Shown: positions 16,766-25,637 of the stretch, in pieces | How positions within the stretch are numbered: position 1 is the stretch's first letter | Layout: each line of letters opens with the position of its first letter | Origin: Candidatus Loosdrechtia aerotolerans | Lineage (GTDB): Bacteria > Planctomycetota > Brocadiia > Brocadiales > Brocadiaceae | Direction: 5' to 3' | Length of the DNA stretch: 64,000 nt | NCBI GenBank assembly: GCA_021646405.1 | Contig: SOER01000002.1 | Coordinates: 62,001-126,000, forward strand | Notes under the pieces: model-generated | The model's input: the letters and a program-made list of their open reading frames with translations, nothing else | What the model was told of the DNA's origin: nothing | Databases searched by the model: none | Program-made: the position numbers and the translations under genes

Positions 16766-17917
16766 ATGGCTCTAAAAAGAATGAAACATTTTATTAATTT
16801 TATCAAAATAATATTTTCCGAATTTAGTGAGGATAATGCTACACGTCTGGCAGCAGCAATAGCCTACTATACTATTTTTGCCCTTGCACCCCTCCTGATT
16901 ATTGTAATAGCGATCATTGGTCTGGTATTTGGGAAAGAGATAGCACAGGGTAAGATTATTGATCAATTTCAAAATCTTGTTGGAGAAGACGGTGCAGACG
17001 CCATTAAGACTATGGTCGAAGCTGCTGCAAAACCAAAAGCCGGTATTATAGCGACTGTTGCCGGCATTGCAGCCCTGTTGTTTGGTGCAGGGAACCTGTT
17101 CATTCAACTTCAGGACTCGCTCAATACCGTCTGGGAGGTTACACCCAAACCCGAATATGGCATAAGGAGTATGATCCGGAATCGGTTTTTATCACTTGCT
17201 ATGGTTCTGGGAACAGGATTTTTACTGTTAGTTTCGCTTATTATAAGTACAGGACTGGAAGCATTTAGTGGTTTTCTGGAAGGTGTGTTCCCCGGACTCG
17301 AGTATATTAGTACCATTACCCATTTTGTTATTTCAATTGGTTTTATTACCCTGCTGTTTGCACTCATTTTTAAAATTCTGCCGGATGCCAAAATTTCCTG
17401 GGGAGATGTCTGGTTCGGTGCCTTAATAACAGCGGTACTCTTCACCATTGGCAAGTATCTGATCGGTGTATATCTTGGCCACAGCGCCCCTGCATCAATG
17501 TATGGTGCAGCCGGGTCGCTTGTCATTCTCCTGCTCTGGGTCTATTATTCTGCTATAATCCTTCTCCTGGGAACAGAATTTACCCAGGTCTATGCCAACC
17601 GATACGGTTCACGAGTTGTACCGGAAGAATATGCCATACCCCTTACAGAGGCAATGCGTAAGCAGCAAAGATTGCCGCAGAAAGAAGGGATCAGAAAGGG
17701 GGGTGTCGAAAAAAGAGAAGAACCTGCACGTCCCCCTTCTGAAAAGGAACGTGTTGGTGCCTATGCTGTAGAACCGCAACTTGCAGAAAAACCTCGTTTC
17801 AGTTGTTATACCCTCTCATTTATCTGCTTGATCACCGGTATGGTTGTTGGGAACCGAAATAGTCAAATGATTGACAGAAAGACCAGAAAGGAATCCGAAT
17901 TTTTAAAACAGGCTTAG
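16766..17917 (+). CDS. YihY/BrkB-family membrane protein
   Basis: 383 residues with six membrane helices and the family blocks DNATRLAAAIAYYTIFALAP near residue 25, GIAALLFGAGNLFIQLQDSLN, and GAAGSLVILLLWVYYSAIIL near 250. The usual family length is about 280-310; here a polar extension of about 90 residues follows, with Arg/Lys/Glu-rich sequence and a final short hydrophobic stretch (SFICLITGMVVG). The role of YihY proteins is unclear; neighbours (AsmA-like and AI-2E-type proteins) suggest an envelope task. GAAAGGAG at about 16751-16758 is the ribosome binding site. Confidence 0.9.
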   Translation: MALKRMKHFINFIKIIFSEFSEDNATRLAAAIAYYTIFALAPLLIIVIAIIGLVFGKEIAQGKIIDQFQNLVGEDGADAIKTMVEAAAKPKAGIIATVAGIAALLFGAGNLFIQLQDSLNTVWEVTPKPEYGIRSMIRNRFLSLAMVLGTGFLLLVSLIISTGLEAFSGFLEGVFPGLEYISTITHFVISIGFITLLFALIFKILPDAKISWGDVWFGALITAVLFTIGKYLIGVYLGHSAPASMYGAAGSLVILLLWVYYSAIILLLGTEFTQVYANRYGSRVVPEEYAIPLTEAMRKQQRLPQKEGIRKGGVEKREEPARPPSEKERVGAYAVEPQLAEKPRFSCYTLSFICLITGMVVGNRNSQMIDRKTRKESEFLKQA

Positions 17918-17932
17918 GGAGTAAATATTCAG

Positions 17933-17998
17933 GTTTTTTAAGCCCTTGTAGAAACGAAAATCTTTTTTCCTGAATTTCCTGCTTTCCTTAGATGCTAT
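17933..17998. repeat. Dispersed 66-base intergenic repeat, copy A
   Basis: Near-identical to 41264-41329 (63 of 66 bases by eye). It includes gttttttaagccc and ttcctgaatttcctgctttc. It sits between the convergent yihY and ferritin-like genes. A partial inverted copy of its end (catctaaggaaagcaggaa) occurs near 41188-41206. Confidence 0.75.
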
Positions 17999-18001
17999 CT
18001 C

Positions 18002-18487
18002 TTATAACTTGTCAAAACGGTACCACTCTGCATTTTCCAGCCAATTTTCCGCATCTGAGACAAAGGTAATTATATTGTCTAATATAAAAAAATGCTTCTT
18101 TTCTTCCTCTGCAATCTTGAGAAATATCTCTTTCTGTGCGGGATCTGTTACTTCATTGGCTTTTTCTAAATAAAATGCCTGACTCTTTTTCTCTATTTCC
18201 TGGGCCTCCTTATATAAGGCTATGTGTGATACATTAATACCCGTAATTTCCTTTTCATCCCTCATCTTGATAAAAATATTTTTTATATCTGATAGGATCG
18301 GTATGTCGGTCACCTGGACTTTTTCATTCTTTTTCATCCTGAGAAAGATGTTATAATGTACGACCTCTGCATCGGCAAGTGTTGTAAATATTTTTTTTAA
18401 TCCATTGTTTTCAACATTCCTGCTCAATTCACGATAGTAATTTTCACCGTCCTTTTCCATTTGCATTGCATATTCATAAATATCCAT
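18002..18487 (-). CDS. Ferritin-like / rubrerythrin-type di-iron protein
   Basis: 161 residues predicted all helical. Likely di-iron ligands are the Glu of MEKDGENYYREL (helix 1), the E..H pair of ADAEVVHYNIF (helix 2), the Glu in EIEKKSQAFY (helix 3) and the E..H pair of AEEEKKHFFIL (helix 4), which match the ferritin-like 'E, ExxH, E, ExxH' pattern of the rubrerythrin family. No rubredoxin CxxC domain follows. It may detoxify peroxide or bind iron. It is a single gene with a good upstream region (agaggaac before ATG 18487), convergent with yihY. Confidence 0.88.
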   Translation of the reverse strand: MDIYEYAMQMEKDGENYYRELSRNVENNGLKKIFTTLADAEVVHYNIFLRMKKNEKVQVTDIPILSDIKNIFIKMRDEKEITGINVSHIALYKEAQEIEKKSQAFYLEKANEVTDPAQKEIFLKIAEEEKKHFFILDNIITFVSDAENWLENAEWYRFDKL

Positions 18488-18638
18488 TTTTAGTTCCTCT
18501 CGGTTTTTTTAAAAATTTTTGATATTACCTTTTACAAAGTCTTAAGAAAATTCTAAAATACGAGATCCTTACGGTGCATCTTTATCTTACCATGCAGTTT
18601 CCTGAAGTTTCTATAGTTTTCTTTATAAAAGGATAGGT

Positions 18639-19484
18639 ATGGGTCTCCTTGGTGCCCACGTTTCAATTGCTGGCGGTATAGAAAAGGCCCCGTTACGTGG
18701 CAATGAATTACAGTGTAATGCTATACAGGTTTTTAGTAAACAGCAATTACAATGGGGGGCCAGGCCATTATCAGAACAAGAGCTCACTCAATTCAGGAAG
18801 GGTTTGAAAAGATCGACTGTTAAAACGGTAATAGTTCACGATTCATACCTTATTAACCTTGGCAGTCATAAAAAAGAACTACTGAAAAAGTCAAGAGAAG
18901 CCTTCCTGGAAGAAATCATAAGGGCTGAATCTTTATGTGCGATGGGACTTGTATTTCATCCGGGATCTGGTGGCAGTACCATTACAGAAGACGATTGCCT
19001 TAAAACCGTTGCCGAAAGTATTAATATGTTACTTGATCAGACAAAAGGCTTCCGGATAAAATTGTGTATAGAGAATACGGCAGGCCAGGGCTATACCATC
19101 GGTTATACCTTTGAACAGTTAGCAAAAATAATTGACCTGACACAGGATAATGACAGGGTTAGAGTTTGTTTCGATATGTGTCATGCCTTTGCATCAGGAT
19201 ATGAGGTAAGGACAGAGGAGGCCTGCAATAAAACATTCAAAGAATTTCATGATATCATAGGGCTTGATAAAATAGCCGTTTTCCACATAAACGATTCCAA
19301 AAAAGACCTGGGAACACGTGTTGACCGGCATGAAAATATTGGGTACGGGTTTCTTGGTAAGGAACCCTTCCGTTGTCTTGTAAATGATATACGGTTTAAA
19401 AATGTACCTATGGTACTTGAAACCCCCGGGGGAGAAGAATGGTTTAAAATAAACCTTAAACTGTTAAGGGGTATGATTCAATAA
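18639..19484 (+). CDS. nfo: Endonuclease IV (AP endonuclease)
   Basis: 281 residues. Endonuclease IV cleaves DNA 5' to abasic sites in base excision repair, using a tri-zinc centre in a TIM barrel. Signature pieces seen are GAHVSIAGGIEKAP at the start, VHDSYLINLG near residue 65, LVFHPGS near 107, CIENTAGQG near 145 (Glu ligand), RVCFDMCHAFASGYE near 180 (Asp and His ligands), AVFHINDSKKDLG near 215 and DRHENIGYGFLG, then the final Glu in VLETPGG. All of these carry the expected zinc ligands. Length is standard. Confidence 0.96.
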   Translation: MGLLGAHVSIAGGIEKAPLRGNELQCNAIQVFSKQQLQWGARPLSEQELTQFRKGLKRSTVKTVIVHDSYLINLGSHKKELLKKSREAFLEEIIRAESLCAMGLVFHPGSGGSTITEDDCLKTVAESINMLLDQTKGFRIKLCIENTAGQGYTIGYTFEQLAKIIDLTQDNDRVRVCFDMCHAFASGYEVRTEEACNKTFKEFHDIIGLDKIAVFHINDSKKDLGTRVDRHENIGYGFLGKEPFRCLVNDIRFKNVPMVLETPGGEEWFKINLKLLRGMIQ

Positions 19485-19511
19485 GAGAATACATGATAAT
19501 AATTAATTGTA

Positions 19512-19540
19512 GTAGGGGCAGGTTTTAAACCTGCCCCTAC
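19512..19540. terminator. Palindromic repeat between convergent genes, likely bidirectional terminator
   Basis: Arms gtaggggcaggttt (19512-19525) and aaacctgcccctac (19527-19540) are perfect 14-base complements around one base. It lies between convergent nfo and the ABC exporter. Short palindromes of this type are dispersed in many genomes. Confidence 0.6.
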
Positions 19541-19587
19541 GCGGATTGAATGTGTATAGGGCGTAAAAGAACGGTTACCAGAGTAAA

Positions 19588-21381
19588 TTATTGCTCAACT
19601 GCAATTGAAAATCTATTATAGATATTATCGAACTGCTCCTCGTAAAGTTCCCGGTAAAGTCCCAGTGATTGTTGCAGTAGTTCATGGTGATTGCCAAATT
19701 CTACAATTTCTCCATTATCAAAGACAACAATCATATTGGCTGACTGGATTGTGGAAAGCCTGTGAGCAATTATGAGGGTTGTTCTGTTCTGCATCAGTCT
19801 CCTGAGTGCCTGTTGTATGAGATTTTCTGCTCTTGAATCTAAGGAAGAAGTTGCCTCATCCAAAATCAAAATAGGTGCATTCTTTATGAATGCCCGTGCC
19901 AGGGAAATGCGTTGCTTCTGCCCTCCGGAAAGCTTTAATCCTCCTTCTCCAATTTCCGTTTGATACCCGTCAGGCAATTTACAAATAAACTCATGTGCGT
20001 TGGCAGAAATAGCTGACTCCTGAACCTCTTCTTCTGTTGCATTTGGTTTCCCGAACAGGATATTCTCATAAATCGTCCCGGAGAATAAAATAGGCTCCTG
20101 AGGTACTGTAGCAATCTGTCTTCTCAAACAATTGAGTTTAAAATCCTGAATATCCCACCCATCGATAGTAATTCTTCCCGATGCAATATCATAAAACCTG
20201 GGGATCAGTTTTACAAAGGTAGACTTTCCCGCACCACTCGGTCCAACGAGTGCTACCGTAGTACCGGCCGGAATATGCAGGTTAATATTTTTTAAGGCAT
20301 TTTTTGTTGAATCGTATGCAAAATGAACATTGGTGAATTTAATCTCTCCTTTAATAGGTCCATACTCTTTAGCAATAGGACTATCTACAACTTCAGGTGA
20401 GGTATTTAGCACCTCAAAAATCCTTTCAATTGCAGAATGGGAATTCGCCAGAAGGATATTGAGTTCTGTAAGCCGGTTAAGAGGATTATAGAACATACCT
20501 AAATAAGCATAAAATGCAGTCAATTCGCCAACAGTGAGATGGCCGTGAATAACTTGCAGGGCACCATACCAGACAACTAAAACCGGAGCAAAAGAAGTTA
20601 AGAAGCCAATTACGGATATAGCAGTAGCATTGTTATTGATGTTCTCCAGTTGATACGCCAAATACTCTCGGTTGTCCTGGAAAAAAAGCCTCTCTTCTGC
20701 CTTTTCCCGCGTATATGATTGTATGGTAGAAATACCACCGAGCTTTTCATGGAGATTTCCGGAAATCTCTTCCATCTTCTTTTGTGCCAGCAGGCTGGTC
20801 TTTCGTATTCGTAATTTGAAATACTTATTTAACACTACGTAAAAGGGGAAGACCGAAATAGAAACCAGGGCCAACCTCCAATTCATATGGAAAAGTAGAA
20901 CAGTAATAAAAACCAGGGAACTTGCATCCATGATGGTATTAGTGAACGCAGCCCCAACAAAATTCTGGGCAATGGAAATATCACTCAAAAGACGCGATGA
21001 GACCGACCCTACTTGTCGTTTCTCATAAAAGCCCAGTGACATGCGTTGAAGATGGACATATAATTCATGTCGCAAATCAAAAATGAGCCTTTGACCGGCA
21101 CGATCGGCAAAATAAGACCTTAAATACGTAAACACAGACCACAATACATAGAGCCCTATCATACCCATCATGGTGTAATGAAATTGTGTAACATTATATG
21201 TTGATGGTGATAGTAAATGATCAATTACATCTTTAAAAATCCAGGGGAAAACTAAAGGAATATTGTACTTCAAAAGTCCACAAAGAGTAGCCGCCACAAG
21301 AAACCAACGATACGGCTTGATATACGAAAAAAACTTTCCCAGCGGGGAATTTTTAAAAGAACCTTTCAAAGTGTTTATCAT
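19588..21381 (-). CDS. MsbA-like ABC exporter (membrane and ATPase domains fused)
   Basis: 597 residues in the usual half-transporter plan: six membrane helices over about 20-310 (including the LSDISIAQNFV coupling region) and an ATPase domain from about 340. The ATPase has Walker A GPSGAGKST, the Q-loop (TVPQEPILFSGTI), the signature LSGGQKQR, Walker B ILILDEATSS and the H-loop AHRLST. The sequence resembles MsbA-type lipid or drug exporters that work as homodimers. It is a lone minus-strand gene, convergent with nfo. Substrate unknown. A second exporter of the same type is at 23631. Confidence 0.9.
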   Translation of the reverse strand: MINTLKGSFKNSPLGKFFSYIKPYRWFLVAATLCGLLKYNIPLVFPWIFKDVIDHLLSPSTYNVTQFHYTMMGMIGLYVLWSVFTYLRSYFADRAGQRLIFDLRHELYVHLQRMSLGFYEKRQVGSVSSRLLSDISIAQNFVGAAFTNTIMDASSLVFITVLLFHMNWRLALVSISVFPFYVVLNKYFKLRIRKTSLLAQKKMEEISGNLHEKLGGISTIQSYTREKAEERLFFQDNREYLAYQLENINNNATAISVIGFLTSFAPVLVVWYGALQVIHGHLTVGELTAFYAYLGMFYNPLNRLTELNILLANSHSAIERIFEVLNTSPEVVDSPIAKEYGPIKGEIKFTNVHFAYDSTKNALKNINLHIPAGTTVALVGPSGAGKSTFVKLIPRFYDIASGRITIDGWDIQDFKLNCLRRQIATVPQEPILFSGTIYENILFGKPNATEEEVQESAISANAHEFICKLPDGYQTEIGEGGLKLSGGQKQRISLARAFIKNAPILILDEATSSLDSRAENLIQQALRRLMQNRTTLIIAHRLSTIQSANMIVVFDNGEIVEFGNHHELLQQSLGLYRELYEEQFDNIYNRFSIAVEQ

Positions 21382-21447
21382 GAGTTTATTCCAATCTATT
21401 TTTTAATAAGTTATATCCCATACCAGAATTATTCTCTGGCAATTTAC

Positions 21448-21723
21448 TTGTTGACCGGAAATGTTCCCAAAATGTTATTTAACAATATATCCGGTTTTGA
21501 CGGAAAATTTAAAGAGCATTTTCTATACCAGATTCACGAATGTAGTGCCTCTGCACTCATGCTCACCTGGGGACTGTTATATATTTTGCCATATTACCAC
21601 CTCTCTAATAACATTATATATCAACCCGACTATACCATAGTCTTATTCACGAGTCTTATTCACGGAGTCATTATGTTTAAATTCCTTCTGGATAGTTTAA
21701 AAATGAAGGAATACCTTTGGTAG
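21448..21723 (+). CDS. Possible small membrane protein
   Basis: A 91-residue frame with two hydrophobic segments (MLTWGLLYILPYYHL and YTIVLFTSLIHGVIMFKFLL). It has a coding-like composition but no ribosome binding site at ATG 21448 or at the second Met (21472), and I recognise no family. It is divergent from the ABC exporter. It may be real, degenerate, or chance. Confidence 0.35.
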   Translation: MLTGNVPKMLFNNISGFDGKFKEHFLYQIHECSASALMLTWGLLYILPYYHLSNNIIYQPDYTIVLFTSLIHGVIMFKFLLDSLKMKEYLW

Positions 21724-22003
21724 CAATTGATTCGTACTGTGGTGTTGTAAGATAAAAAAGATGAATCGCTATCTGTAACTACGAGGTATAAACTGTGGAT
21801 AAGATTGTGGATTAAGAAAAAACAATAAAAAATTCACTCATTTCGAATCTTACACAAAATCACTTAATTTTCAAGTTTATTTCTGTTTTTGATATCACCA
21901 TCACTAACCTTTGATTTTATCTTCGCTTCATGCTAAAATATTTTCCCTTTTCTGGATTATACACATAATCATTCTCATGAAAATAAGGATAAGGGGATTT
22001 TCA

Positions 22004-22462
22004 ATGATTCAAGCCGTTGATCACATCAATCTTGTAGTTAGTGACCTGGAACGGTCAGTACGTTTTTATACCGGCCTGCTCGGATTCAAAGAAATTCGAA
22101 GAGCACGTCTTGAAGGGGAATGGATTGAAACCATCGTGGGTTTAAAGAATGTCCATGCTGATGTGGTTTACCTGATGGCACCTGCCGGAGAACCCCGGTT
22201 AGAGCTGCTCTGTTATACATCACCTCAGGGTGAGGCTGTTCCAATAAACTCACGTGCAAATACCATTGGCTTACGACACATAGCCTTAAGGGTTAAGGGT
22301 ATCCGTGATGCAATAAAGCACTTGAAGGATGCAGGGGCTGCTGTTATCAGTGAGCCTGTTTCTGTACCCATAGGTACAGTAGCCCATGATGCAGGACAGA
22401 AGATACTCTGTTATTTCCTTGACCCTGATGGAATACTCTTAGAATTAGCAGAGTATCTATAA
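22004..22462 (+). CDS. VOC-superfamily (glyoxalase/dioxygenase-like) metal protein
   Basis: 152 residues. The two beta-alpha-beta-beta-beta units of the VOC fold carry the four metal-ligand positions: His7 in AVDHINLVV, Glu in RLELLCY near 68, His in GLRHIALRV near 89 and Glu in ILLELAEYL at the end. The segment RSVRFYTGLLGFKEIRRA is classic. Glyoxalase I, methylmalonyl-CoA epimerase and dioxygenases share this pattern; which it is cannot be decided. I chose ATG 22004 because AAGGGGA is about eight bases upstream; upstream in-frame codons give an unlikely extension. Confidence 0.85.
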   Translation: MIQAVDHINLVVSDLERSVRFYTGLLGFKEIRRARLEGEWIETIVGLKNVHADVVYLMAPAGEPRLELLCYTSPQGEAVPINSRANTIGLRHIALRVKGIRDAIKHLKDAGAAVISEPVSVPIGTVAHDAGQKILCYFLDPDGILLELAEYL

Positions 22463-22999
22463 ATTATACTCCCCGTACAATTCATATTCATCAATACTTT
22501 CTCCTCTGTATCGTGTCTCACTCTTGTTGTATCACATTCCCGTGCCATGTCACATATCCCTGCTTCCTGAGAAATTCCCTATTTTGTGATTGCATGATAA
22601 AAATCTGAGTACTGTCAGTATGGTGTAAGGATTCTTTGTCTGTATCTCCAATGAATTTTTTTTTAACTTACCTTGGCTTAGTATTTGCACCCTGTTATTT
22701 ACCCTCGTATTGCAGCTATCGTGTTTCTATAGTTCTGTAAAAACAAAATGTCACTTTTGCACTCTTAAGAGATGCCTTACTTTTGGGAAATCCCGCTATA
22801 CTATATGACATTTTGTTTTGAGATCACTATACTACAGAGAAAGTTTATAATAGAGGCGAGTCTTCTCTCTATCGGCAATCATTTGTTATGACATCTACTG
22901 TTTATACCATGCAATCTGAAAAATTCATTATGATGAAATTCCTTAATTGAGAATGTTCTCAAGACTTCGTGTAAATGTATTTTTATGAGGAGGACAAAA
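22463..22999. other. Intergenic region containing a MITE
   Basis: About 540 bases without a supported gene. It contains the MITE described at 22732-22827. The remainder is AT-rich; GAGGAGG at about 22986-22993 is the ribosome binding site of the next gene. Confidence 0.4.
22732..22827. mobile_element. 96-base MITE of the IS630/Tc1-mariner type
   Basis: Terminal inverted repeats: the left 23 bases start gttctgtaaaaacaaaatgt and the right end (22805-22827) has the complement, with about 17 of 23 matching by eye and an uninterrupted core aaaacaaaatgtca/tgacattttgtttt. The element is flanked by TA on both sides (22730-22731 and 22828-22829), the target duplication of IS630 elements. The left end is identical to the reverse complement of 59138-59160, next to the IS630 transposase remnant in this window, so the MITE was probably mobilised by that element family. 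Confidence 0.75.
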
Positions 23000-23527
23000 A
23001 TGATGAAAAAAGTTATTTACAATCTTATTACGGTGAGTGCACTACTCGTGGTAACTGGTATGATAAATATACTGTCTGCTAATCCTGTCTGGGCTGATGA
23101 AGAGAGGCGGGAGAGGCATGGGTATTCAGGTCAGGAAAGATACGGCTCGCATGAATGTCCTATGCATAAATATGAGAGAGAAGATTGTGAAGGAGGAAAA
23201 TGCGAGAAATGCAGGCATGCAAAGCAAAAACGAGAGATGGAGTGTTCACATGAGTGTCCCGTTCACAGACCATATAAGAAAAGAGGGGAAGATGATGGGG
23301 AGAGATGTGAAAAGTGCGGACAGAGAACATCAAAAAGGGCTAAAGAGTGTATACGCATGTGTCTTAAACATATTCACCATCACATGGGAAGATGTGAAAA
23401 ATGCGGACATGAATCATCAGGGCATGACAGAGAATGTTGCGCATGTGAAGCCGAGAGACAGAATCGCTGTGCCGGGAAAGGAAAAACAGAAACAGAAGAG
23501 AAAGGGGAAATGCGTGAAGAGTGGTAA
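23000..23527 (+). CDS. Secreted Cys/His-rich protein with repeated zinc-ribbon-like motifs
   Basis: 175 residues starting at ATG 23000 (GAGGAGGACAAAAATG context); the signal peptide is about 1-34, ending ANPVWA before DEERRE. The mature part has three related units: HECPMHK...GKCEKCRHA, HECPVHR...ERCEKCGQR and CLKHIHHHMGRCEKCGHES, each combining a His/Cys pair with a CEKC knuckle, then a Cys-rich ending (CCACEAERQNRC) and an acidic tail. Four-Cys or Cys/His sites of this kind may bind metal (zinc, copper, mercury) in the periplasm or on the surface. I do not recognise the family. Confidence 0.65.
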   Translation: MMKKVIYNLITVSALLVVTGMINILSANPVWADEERRERHGYSGQERYGSHECPMHKYEREDCEGGKCEKCRHAKQKREMECSHECPVHRPYKKRGEDDGERCEKCGQRTSKRAKECIRMCLKHIHHHMGRCEKCGHESSGHDRECCACEAERQNRCAGKGKTETEEKGEMREEW

Positions 23528-23630
23528 TATGACGGTAACGGTTGACAGCTATAGTATTCAATGGCTGAAGCTGAGCGACTCTATGGTAACCCCTCAGGTC
23601 TTCTGAAACTTGAGTAATTATATTCTATTT

Positions 23631-25637
23631 CTATGACCATTTCGAATTTTGTGGTGGTCCATGTAAATCAAGAATAGATTCTTGTGAAACAGAGATTTCC
23701 GTTTTTTCCATGCTTCCTTCGGGAACTTCCCGTTGTATTTTTTCCTGGATATCAAACTGCATTTCAAACAATTTTCTGTAGAGTCCGCAATTGGCAAGGA
23801 GCTCGTGATGACGCCCCATTTCTACAATGCATCCTTTTTCCAGAACGACAATCAGATCCGCATGTAATACCGTTGACAGCCGATGAGCAATGACAAACGT
23901 AGTACGATTTTTGACCAGGCGGTAAATGGCATGCTGGATAAGGTGCTCCGTCTCTGTATCAACAGATGAAGTAGCTTCATCAAGAATGAGAATGCGCGGA
24001 TTTGCAAGGATAGCACATGCAATGGCAATACGCTGTTTCTGGCCTCCGGAGAGTTTTATACCACGTTCGCCAATTACTGAATCATATCCCTTTGGCAACT
24101 CCCTGATAAAATCATGTGCATTGGCAGCACAGGCTGCCTCTTCAATCTCTTTATCAGTTGCATCAGACCGGGCATAGGCGATATTTGCTTTTATGGTATC
24201 ATTAAAGAGGAATGGCTCCTGGAGTACCATTGCCATCTGTTTCCGGAGGGAACGAAGTTTAACATTCTTGATATTATAGCCATCGACATATATATCTCCC
24301 CTGGTAGGATCATAAAACCTCGGTATTAATTTCGTAAGGGTCGTTTTACCACTGCCGCTGGGACCTACGAGGGCAATCATCTGACCCGGGAGCGCCTGTA
24401 TATTTATACCTGATAAAACCTCCATACCATGGCTGTAAGTAAAATGAACATGTTTAAACTCCACGACTCCGCTGAGTTGTGGCAGGTCAATGGCATCAGG
24501 GACGTCCTTTAAATCAGGCGGTGTATCCAGGATCTCAAAAACCCGTTCAGTAGAAGCAATGGCACGCTGAACCTGATTATAGAAACGTGTTAGCCCTGTA
24601 ATCGGACCATACATCATCTGGAGATATGGAAAGAATATAACAAATGTACCGGCAGAAAGCTGTCCCTGAAGTACCTTGTAACCCCCTAAACAAATGACAA
24701 CCACTGCTCCAATCTCTGTCATCAGGTCAACCGCAGGTCTTAAAGCAGAAACGAGTTTAAGTATCCGCACATAGAGGGCGTAGTTTTCGTAGTTTTTTTC
24801 CCGGAATCGTTTCATTTCCTCGTCCTCTTTTGCAAATCCCGCAATAAGCCGGATACCTGAAATGTTGTCCTGTATCAGGGCGTTTAGCTCACCGGTCTTA
24901 TCTCTGAGCGAACGGAAGATTTTTCTGATCCTTTTACCGAAATTATAGGTACACAAAGAGATAAACGGACAGACAAACAGGGCGATACAGGTGAGCATCC
25001 AGTCAAGTTTCAGACAGAAATAGAGGATCCAGCCAAATTTGAACATATCGGTAAGAAAGGTAATAACGGGACCAACGATTGCTTGTTCCAGCGAATTAAC
25101 GTCGTTCATAATACGGCTCATAATGTCACCGGTCTTATTATTTTCAAAATAATTTAAAGAAAGCCGCTGGATATGGCAGTAGAGTTGATTCCGCAAATCA
25201 TAAATGAGCCGTTGCCCCAGTTCAGAAGTAAGGAATCCATGTACAAGCGTAATACCACTGTGCAGGGTATGCATGATAATAAAACTCACAGCAAGGAAGA
25301 TCAGGGTTATAAGGGTTGGATGATAATCCTCAAACCAATGTTTATGGATAAAATGCGAAACGGCAGTCATTGGTTTTGCAAGGGGAATAGCGTTTTTGTG
25401 TTCAGGTGCGTTAGGAGTATCATGAGGGACTTCATCGGACGGACGAGTGTGGACGCTGTTTACATAGGTGTCAGCTATCCTGATTTCATCTACCGCGATA
25501 CCGAGCAACTGGGTCGGCAGTACTGCAATACACGCACTCATAGCTGAGAGAATCAAAACGATGACAGATTTACGCCAATAGGGTTTCAGATAACCCAGGA
25601 GCCGCATATAGGTACTCTTTGTGTTTTTTCTATTCAT
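23631..25637 (-). CDS. MsbA-like ABC exporter, second copy
   Basis: 668 residues from ATG 25637, which overlaps the end of the upstream MacB-type permease by 8 bases; a longer frame is open to 25814 but lies inside that gene. Six membrane helices occupy about 15-360, with a larger than usual first periplasmic loop of about 80 residues (between the first two helices, near VAVDEI...HWFEDYHP). The ATPase domain has Walker A GPSGSGKTT, signature LSGGQKQR, Walker B ILILDEATSSVD and the switch His in IAHRLST. It is the last gene of a minus-strand operon with MacA/MacB-type genes. Confidence 0.9.
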   Translation of the reverse strand: MNRKNTKSTYMRLLGYLKPYWRKSVIVLILSAMSACIAVLPTQLLGIAVDEIRIADTYVNSVHTRPSDEVPHDTPNAPEHKNAIPLAKPMTAVSHFIHKHWFEDYHPTLITLIFLAVSFIIMHTLHSGITLVHGFLTSELGQRLIYDLRNQLYCHIQRLSLNYFENNKTGDIMSRIMNDVNSLEQAIVGPVITFLTDMFKFGWILYFCLKLDWMLTCIALFVCPFISLCTYNFGKRIRKIFRSLRDKTGELNALIQDNISGIRLIAGFAKEDEEMKRFREKNYENYALYVRILKLVSALRPAVDLMTEIGAVVVICLGGYKVLQGQLSAGTFVIFFPYLQMMYGPITGLTRFYNQVQRAIASTERVFEILDTPPDLKDVPDAIDLPQLSGVVEFKHVHFTYSHGMEVLSGINIQALPGQMIALVGPSGSGKTTLTKLIPRFYDPTRGDIYVDGYNIKNVKLRSLRKQMAMVLQEPFLFNDTIKANIAYARSDATDKEIEEAACAANAHDFIRELPKGYDSVIGERGIKLSGGQKQRIAIACAILANPRILILDEATSSVDTETEHLIQHAIYRLVKNRTTFVIAHRLSTVLHADLIVVLEKGCIVEMGRHHELLANCGLYRKLFEMQFDIQEKIQREVPEGSMEKTEISVSQESILDLHGPPQNSKWS

